Origin: JBGQOG01 sp052113705
GTDB taxonomy: Bacteria > Pseudomonadota > Alphaproteobacteria > Rhodobacterales > Rhodobacteraceae
Reading direction: 5' to 3'
DNA length: 5,548 nt
NCBI RefSeq assembly: GCF_052113705.1
Contig: NZ_JBGQOG010000041.1
Location: 1-5,548 of the forward strand
Positions 1 to 5,548 of the stretch are shown one piece after another. Every line of letters begins with the position of its first letter. Position 1 is the stretch's first letter. The position numbers and the translations under genes were made by a program. The notes beneath the pieces were generated by a model. The model did not search any database, had not been told where the DNA came from, and was given only the letters and a program-made list of their open reading frames with translations.

Positions 1-2
1 TT

Positions 3-79
<77 letters not shown>

Positions 80-151
80 TCCGTCCGCGAGGGCGATTGC
101 ATTCGCGGTATTAGTTGTATCGTATTGAGAGAACGTATGTACTTCTTACTA
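80..151 (-). other. 5S to tRNA-fMet spacer with processing hairpin
   Basis: This is a 72-nt transcribed spacer. Next to the 5' end of the tRNA is a hairpin of six base pairs (85-90 with 103-108) around a 12-nt loop. No U-run follows it on the transcribed strand, so it is not an intrinsic terminator. It more likely acts in processing between 5S and the tRNA, or simply isolates the tRNA fold. Confidence 0.6.
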
Positions 152-269
152 GGTTTGGCGGTGACCTACTCTCCCACGTCTTGAGACGCAGTACCATTGG
201 CGCGACGGCACTTAACGGCCGGGTTCGGAATGGATCCGGGTGTTTTGCTCGTGCTATGACCACCAAACC
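152..269 (-). rRNA. rrf: 5S ribosomal RNA
   Basis: This is the 5S rRNA of the large subunit central protuberance, about 118 nt. The ends are set by helix I: the 5' sequence GGTTTGG (complement of 263-269) pairs with 3' CCAAACC (complement of 152-158). Internal conserved blocks include CCGAACCCGG with its flanks in the helix II-III region and the GGAGAGTAGGTC-type 3' segment (complement near 160-175). It lies about 102 nt downstream of the 23S 3' end in the same transcript. The precise ends could differ by one or two bases because helix I could gain flanking positions. Confidence 0.96.
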
Positions 270-371
270 AAGAAAGGAGTACAATCAGCGTTTTTTCATT
301 GTCCAGATAAGTACTGCGATTTGTGTATACTTGCTTTTGTCCTGAAGAAGCATGGCTTCTACTGGATCAAA
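270..371 (-). other. 23S to 5S transcribed spacer
   Basis: This 102-nt spacer holds the 3' half of the 23S precursor stem (356-377, overlapping the end of the mature gene). It also holds a small hairpin of six pairs (346-351 with 355-360) that competes with that stem, and a 12-nt block (281-292) exactly complementary to a block upstream of 23S (3375-3386). A run of T at 291-296 lies on the plus strand, so it is A-rich in the transcript and is not a terminator for this operon. I see no gene in it. Confidence 0.75.
281..292 (-). repeat. Second long-range inverted repeat around 23S, 3' arm
   Basis: The plus-strand sequence acaatcagcgtt at 281-292 is the exact reverse complement of 3375-3386 in the tRNA-Ala to 23S spacer. 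In the transcript the two could form a perfect 12-bp helix enclosing the whole 23S gene outside the main precursor stem. The exact match is seen directly. That it forms and helps bring the ends together is inferred. Confidence 0.5.
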
Positions 372-377
372 TCAAGC
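356..377 (-). repeat. 23S precursor processing stem, 3' arm
   Basis: The 22 bases here are the reverse complement of 3193-3214 with one mismatch (position 361). The helix includes the mature 23S terminal pairs (372-377 with 3193-3198) and continues outward for about 16 positions. This is the usual long stem at the base of pre-23S that RNase III cuts. The arm also overlaps a local hairpin at 346-360. Confidence 0.85.
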
Positions 378-687
378 CAATCGGGCAATTAGTACCAGTC
401 AACTGAATGCATTGCTGCACTTACATCTCTGGCCTATCGACGTGGTGGTCTTCCACGGCCCTCAAGGGATACCTAGTTTTGAAGGGGGCTTCCCGCTTAG
501 ATGCCTTCAGCGGTTATCCTGTCCGGACATAGCTACCCAGCACTACCGTTGGCACGATAACTGGTCCACCAGTGGTCCGTTCACCCCGGTCCTCTCGTAC
601 TAGGGGCAACTCTTCTCAAGTATCCTACACCCACGGCAGATAGGGACCGAACTGTCTCACGACGTTCTAAACCCAGCTCACGTACCT

Positions 688-724
<37 letters not shown>

Positions 725-812
725 CCAGCCCCAGGATGAGATGAGCCGACATCGAGGTGCCAAACGATGCCGTCGATATGGACTCTTGGGCATCATCAGC
801 CTGTTATCCCCA

Positions 813-843
<31 letters not shown>

Positions 844-1276
844 CCCACTTGGGACCACCGGATCACTATGGCCGACTTTCGTCTCTGCTCGACTTGTCAG
901 TCTTGCAGTCAGGCTGGCTTCTGCCATTGCACTCAACGAGCGATTTCCGACCGCTCTGAGCCAACCTTCGCGCGCCTCCGTTACTCTTTGGGAGGCGACC
1001 GCCCCAGTCAAACTACCCACCACGCAGGGTCCCGGATCCGGATAACGGACCGCGGTTAGACATCAAGAGTGCGAAGGGTGGTATCTCAAGGATGACTCCA
1101 CGAGAACTGGCGTTCCCGCTTCAAAGTCTACCACCTATCCTGCACATCACAATCCTGATGCCAGTGCGAAGCTATAGTAAAGGTGCATGGGGTCTTTCCG
1201 TCTAACCGCGGGTAGTGTGCATCTTGACACACAGTTCAATTTCGCTGAGTCCACATTTGAGACAGCGGGGAAGTCG

Positions 1277-1358
<82 letters not shown>

Positions 1359-1918
1359 TGGGGCTTCAATTCAAAGCTTGCACCTCTCCTTTTAACCTTC
1401 CAGCACCGGGCAGGCGTCAGACCCTATACGTCGTCTTACGACTTCGCAGAGCCCTGTGTTTTTAGTAAACAGTCGCCACCCCCTGGTTTGTGCCCCCGGC
1501 CGATACTTGCGTACCAACCGGGCCTCCTTCTCGCGAACTTACGGAGGTATTTTGCCGAGTTCCTTAAATGTGGTTCTCTCAAGCGCCTTGGTATTCTCTA
1601 CCAGTCCACCTGTGTCGGTTTAGGGTACGGTCTTGTGGAGGGCTATTTCCAGGGACCCCTAAGCAGCCTCTTCAATCCGATAAGAAGAAACTACCCTCGG
1701 GATCCGTCACCATCTCCTGGCCCAGGAATATTAACCTGGTTCCCATCGACTACGCCTTTCGGCCTCGCCTTAGGGGCCGGCTTACCCTGCTCAGATTAGC
1801 TTTAAGCAGGAACCCTTGGACTTTCGGCGACAGGGTCTCTCACCCTGTTTGTCGCTACTCATGTCAACATTCTCACTTCTGATCTCTCCACCGGATCCCT
1901 CACAGGCCGGCTTCACAG

Positions 1919-1973
1919 AAAGAACAGTGTCTCCGTTGCTTCCGAGGAAGCAAAAGAGACAGCGTTCTATATC
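1919..1973 (-). other. Insertion in 23S domain II near helix 46 (candidate intervening sequence)
   Basis: Between the conserved blocks GCGTTCTGT and CTGTGAAG, where E. coli has only about four bases, this 23S has about 55. The insert folds into a long hairpin. The stem is 1921-1925 with 1964-1968 (5 bp), then 1928-1933 with 1956-1961 (6 bp), then 1936-1942 with 1947-1953 (7 bp), closed by a four-base loop at 1943-1946. An alternative 7-bp hairpin, 1962-1968 with 1976-1982, uses the insert to pair with the preceding conserved GCGTTCT block. From memory, Rhodobacter 23S carries an RNase III-cut insertion in this part of domain II. The fold is seen in the sequence, while cleavage here is inferred. 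Confidence 0.75.
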
Positions 1974-2096
1974 ACAGAACGCTCCGCTACCACGTGCATT
2001 GCTGCACATCCAAAGCTTCGGCTCGTGGCTTGAGCCCCGTTACATCTTCGCCGCAGGACAACTTATCTAGACCAGTGAGCTGTTACGCTATCTTTA

Positions 2097-2127
<31 letters not shown>

Positions 2128-3015
2128 TTGTTTTGGTCGTCCCACATGCTTTCCCACTTAGCCACGAATTGGGGGCCTTAGCTGTTGGTCAGGGTTGTTT
2201 CCCTCTTCACGACGGACGTTAGCACCCGCCGTGTGTCTCCCGGATATTACTCTTGGGTATTCGGAGTTTGGTTAGGCTCAGTAAGTCTGTGGGACCCCAT
2301 CACCCATCCAGTGCTCTACCCCCCAAGGTATTCGTCCGAGGCGCTACCTAAATAGCTTTCGCGGAGAACCAGCTATCTCCGAGTTTGATTGGCCTTTCAC
2401 CCCTAGGCACAAGTCATCCCGACCTTTTTCAACAGGTGTGGGTTCGGACCTCCAGTACGTGTTACCGTACCTTCATCCTGCTCATGCCTAGATCACTCGG
2501 TTTCGGGTCTGATCCGTCGAACTCATGCGCCCATTTAAGACTCGCTTTCGCTGCGCCTACACCTAACGGCTTAAGCTTGCTCGACAGACCAAGTCGTTGA
2601 CCCATTATACAAAAGGTACGCCGTCACTTCTCAAGGAAGCTCCGACTGCTTGTAGGCGTCCGGTTTCAGAAACTGTTTCACTCCCCTCGTCGGGGTGCTT
2701 TTCACCTTTCCCTCACGGTACTGGTTCGCTATCGGTCAGTAAGGAGTACTTAGCCTTCGAGGGTGGTCCCCCGATCTTCAGACAGGATTTCACGTGTCCC
2801 GCCCTACTTAATATGTCCCATTGAGCTTCCTGTACGGGGCTATCACCCACTTTGGCTATCCTTTCCAGGATATTCCAGTCACTCTCAAGGCTCGGCTGGT
2901 CCGCGTTCGCTCGCCACTACTAGCGGAGTATCTATTGATTTCCTTTCCTCCGGGTACTTAGATGTTTCAGTTCCCCGGGTTCGCTCTTAAACCCCTATGT
3001 ATTCAGGGTAAAAGT

Positions 3016-3070
3016 ACCTGTCTCACCCCATTATTGATATCCAGAGGATAACAATAACAGAATGTCAGGT
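3016..3070 (-). other. Extended helix 9 of 23S (candidate intervening sequence)
   Basis: In E. coli helix 9 is a short hairpin of about 20 nt after GGGGAAACCC. Here it is longer by roughly 45 nt. The outer pairs are 3016-3020 with 3066-3070. The terminal part is a 12-position stem, 3031-3042 with 3046-3057, with one mismatch and a three-base loop. Helix 9 insertions are widespread in Alphaproteobacteria, where RNase III removes them and leaves a 5.8S-like 5' fragment of 23S. The stem length fits that role, but cleavage cannot be read from sequence. Confidence 0.8.
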
Positions 3071-3192
3071 GGGTTTCCCCATTCAGAGATCCATGGATCA
3101 AAGCTTGTTCTCAGCTCCCCATGGCTTATCGCAGAGTACCACGTCTTTCATCGCCTCTTACTGCCTAGGCATCCACCAAACGCCCTTCTCGC

Positions 3193-3214
3193 GCTTGATT
3201 TGATCCAGAAGAAG
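3193..3214 (-). repeat. 23S precursor processing stem, 5' arm
   Basis: This arm pairs with 356-377 over 22 positions with one mismatch and closes the 23S precursor, so it marks the mature 5' end near 3198. The same bases can instead form a local hairpin, 3201-3212 with 3224-3234 (11 bp, one bulged base). Folding may therefore pass through a local structure before the 3' arm has been transcribed. Confidence 0.85.
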
Positions 3215-3230
3215 ACAAGCTCCTCTTCTG

Positions 3231-3240
3231 ATCAAAAGCA
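3231..3240 (-). promoter_or_regulatory. Possible boxA upstream of 23S
   Basis: The minus strand reads TGCTTTTGAT, close to the leader boxA TGCTCTTTGA but one base shorter in the middle. Its position shortly before 23S is where enterobacterial operons carry their spacer boxA, which lets NusB-NusE act again. It overlaps the flank of the 3224-3234 hairpin arm. The match is imperfect, so this is tentative. Confidence 0.3.
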
Positions 3241-3255
3241 TGTATACTTTACCCA

Positions 3256-3285
3256 TTCACCTGACCCATGCTCGGTTCAGGTGAA
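3256..3285 (-). other. Spacer stem-loop before 23S
   Basis: A perfect 9-bp stem (3256-3264 with 3277-3285) encloses a 12-nt loop, about 60 nt upstream of the mature 23S 5' end. No U-run follows it on the transcribed strand, so it is not a terminator. A role in antitermination or precursor folding is possible but not shown. Confidence 0.55.
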
Positions 3286-3374
3286 CATTTTGGTTAGTGT
3301 ACTTGACTTGGACAACGTCACTGCTGCCTCCCCTTGCGGGCAAGCTGTCTGACCCTCACGCGGGCCAAACCAGC

Positions 3375-3386
3375 AACGCTGATTGT
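3375..3386 (-). repeat. Second long-range inverted repeat around 23S, 5' arm
   Basis: The plus-strand aacgctgattgt here is the exact reverse complement of 281-292 in the 23S to 5S spacer. It is the 5' partner of a potential helix outside the main 23S precursor stem. Confidence 0.5.
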
Positions 3387-3406
3387 TCTCTCTATACGAT
3401 GTCAAT

Positions 3407-3422
3407 GTGATCCGAAGATCAC
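3407..3422 (-). other. UUCG-capped hairpin in the spacer
   Basis: This is a 6-bp perfect stem, 3407-3412 with 3417-3422. On the transcribed strand the loop reads UUCG closed by C-G, the classic very stable tetraloop that often nucleates RNA folding. A second small hairpin (3425-3438) lies directly upstream in the transcript. Confidence 0.6.
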
Positions 3423-3498
3423 TGCGTCCAGTTGGACGATCAAACACATGAACCATGCGCTTGATGATCAAACTGAAGATGTTCAGTAGAATGAAGTT

Positions 3499-3574
3499 TG
3501 GTGGAGCCTATCGGGATCGAACCGATGACCCTCTGCTTGCAAAGCAGATGCTCTCCCAGCTGAGCTAAGGCCCC
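3499..3574 (-). tRNA. tRNA-Ala, anticodon UGC
   Basis: This 76-nt tRNA decodes GCN alanine codons. It folds fully on the minus strand, with 5' GGGGCCT pairing with 3' AGGCTCC. The G3-U70 wobble that identifies alanine tRNA to AlaRS is present. The anticodon UGC is complementary to 3539-3541, the loop is TTTGCAA, and CCA is encoded (complement of 3499-3501). It is the second of the two tRNAs in the 16S-23S spacer, 37 nt after tRNA-Ile, the usual alphaproteobacterial arrangement. RNase P should release it from the rRNA precursor. Confidence 0.98.
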
Positions 3575-3611
3575 GAAAGTCGTCAAACGAACCATCAACG
3601 CGAAAGGGTGA

Positions 3612-3688
<77 letters not shown>

Positions 3689-3721
3689 GTGAACAGACCG
3701 GCGGCCTGATAGTTACTACTG

Positions 3722-3750
3722 ACTGAAGAGATATGAGGACGGCCTGGACC
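3722..3750 (-). repeat. 16S precursor processing stem, 3' arm
   Basis: This block is an inverted copy of 5487-5515 in the leader. Fourteen positions at the outer end (3722-3735 with 5502-5515) match perfectly. Over the full 29 positions there are two mismatches (3736/5501 and 3748/5489) and three that become G-U in RNA. The helix encloses the whole 16S gene and is the expected RNase III substrate for pre-16S release. Confidence 0.85.
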
Positions 3751-3786
3751 GCATGATGTGATCTTCTGACTAGAAGATCTGCTAAG

Positions 3787-5302
<1,516 letters not shown>

Positions 5303-5486
5303 AAAGCATCTTACAATGCTATCCTTGACGTATGAACCTCTGCACATCGTTGCCTACCCGTAGGTAGGACTTTCTGTCCAACGTGCTTCGTCGTTACCGA
5401 CAAAGTCCGCCAAACAGTGAAGCTGACACTCTGATCATCGGACCGAAATCCTACAGAGCCGATATGCAGCGTTCGTCCATCGAACC

Positions 5487-5515
5487 GGACCAAACCGCCC
5501 ACATATCTCTTCAGT
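5487..5515 (-). repeat. 16S precursor processing stem, 5' arm
   Basis: This arm pairs with 3722-3750 after 16S to close the 16S precursor loop over about 29 positions with two mismatches. It starts 11 nt downstream of boxA, so the antitermination complex would assemble just before the stem's first arm is made. Confidence 0.85.
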
Positions 5516-5526
5516 AATCCAAATTT

Positions 5527-5536
5527 TCAAAGAGCA
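5527..5536 (-). promoter_or_regulatory. boxA antitermination element
   Basis: The minus strand reads TGCTCTTTGA, agreeing with the bacterial rRNA boxA consensus TGCTCTTTA in its first eight bases. As leader RNA it is expected to bind NusB-NusE (S10) so that RNA polymerase resists Rho termination across the untranslated operon. Its position, about 225 nt before the mature 16S and just ahead of the processing stem, is typical. Confidence 0.8.
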
Positions 5537-5548
5537 CAGAGACAAAAT

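Larger units (their letters stand above)
3199..3498 (-). other. tRNA-Ala to 23S transcribed spacer
   Basis: This 300-nt spacer holds no gene that I can support, but it is rich in hairpins. Going with transcription there are 3433-3438 with 3425-3430, then 3417-3422 with 3407-3412, whose RNA loop is UUCG closed by C-G (a very stable tetraloop). Next come the 12-nt block at 3375-3386 that matches 281-292, a 9-bp stem 3277-3285 with 3256-3264, a boxA-like site, and the local hairpin 3224-3234 with 3201-3212. A third tRNA was looked for and not found. Confidence 0.8.
5303..5548 (-). promoter_or_regulatory. rRNA operon leader (pre-16S 5' region)
   Basis: These 246 nt are transcribed leader, and no gene is supported in them. 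Going with transcription they contain boxA (5536-5527), the 5' arm of the 16S processing stem (5515-5487), a 5-bp hairpin (5471-5475 with 5481-5485), a 6-bp hairpin with a four-base loop (5353-5358 with 5363-5368), and a small hairpin touching the 16S start (5305-5309 with 5316-5320). No convincing promoter is visible before the window edge, so the start site should lie beyond 5548. Confidence 0.75.

Noticed and set aside
85..108. GC-rich hairpin before tRNA-fMet considered as the operon terminator
   Set aside because: No U-run follows it in the transcript, and a functional tRNA gene begins a few bases downstream.
281..302. T-run after a short inverted repeat, like a terminator
   Set aside because: The T-run is on the plus strand while the operon is transcribed on the minus strand. 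The pairing is only five bases, and it sits between 23S and 5S, which must be co-transcribed.
1195..1198. Possible antibiotic-resistance substitution in 23S at 2058/2059
   Set aside because: Both residues are A on the transcribed strand, the normal sensitive state. 16S positions 1408, 1492 and 1493 are also normal.
3062..3471. Short frames across the 23S 5' end and the tRNA-Ala spacer, both strands
   Set aside because: They cross a gene boundary and processing hairpins, and have no family resemblance or start signals.
5311..5502. Minus-strand frame of 63 codons in the leader
   Set aside because: Its start codon is inside the 16S processing stem and no Shine-Dalgarno precedes it. The leader is expected to be untranslated.

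Overview
The window is one complete bacterial ribosomal RNA operon on the minus strand, read from high to low coordinates. The order is leader with boxA (5548-5303), 16S rRNA (about 5302-3833), tRNA-Ile(GAU) (3688-3612), tRNA-Ala(UGC) (3574-3499), 23S rRNA (about 3198-372), 5S rRNA (about 269-152) and initiator tRNA-fMet(CAU) (79-3). I support no protein-coding gene. The open reading frames present are antisense or out-of-frame readings of rRNA and spacer.

The gene order, with Ile and Ala tRNAs in the spacer and tRNA-fMet after 5S, the short 16S V3 hairpin, the 23S 5' end and the added helix-9 hairpin all point to Alphaproteobacteria. Several 16S stretches, notably the V2 region around 5110-5200 and the segments around 4480-4560 and 4140-4240, read like Rhodobacterales/Rhodobacteraceae from memory. 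Other 16S stretches fit that order less well, so I hold class with high confidence and order only tentatively.

The parts act as one transcript. BoxA in the leader (5527-5536) should load antitermination factors. A helix of about 29 positions (5487-5515 with 3722-3750) closes the 16S precursor. A 22-base helix (3193-3214 with 356-377) closes the 23S precursor. These stems are the expected RNase III entry points, and the tRNAs between and after them are released by RNase P and tRNA 3' processing. All three tRNAs have CCA encoded. All rRNA functional centres that I checked have normal residues.

The least ordinary structures lie inside the 23S gene. One is a hairpin extension in helix 9 (3016-3070). 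The other is an insertion of about 55 nt near helix 46 in domain II (1919-1973) with a long stem and an alternative fold. Both look like intervening sequences that RNase III could cut to give a fragmented 23S. Other points of interest are local hairpins that compete with the 23S precursor stem and an initiator tRNA whose 29:41 pair is A-U. I do not see a new biological system here. It is a conserved operon with some structural variations worth checking.
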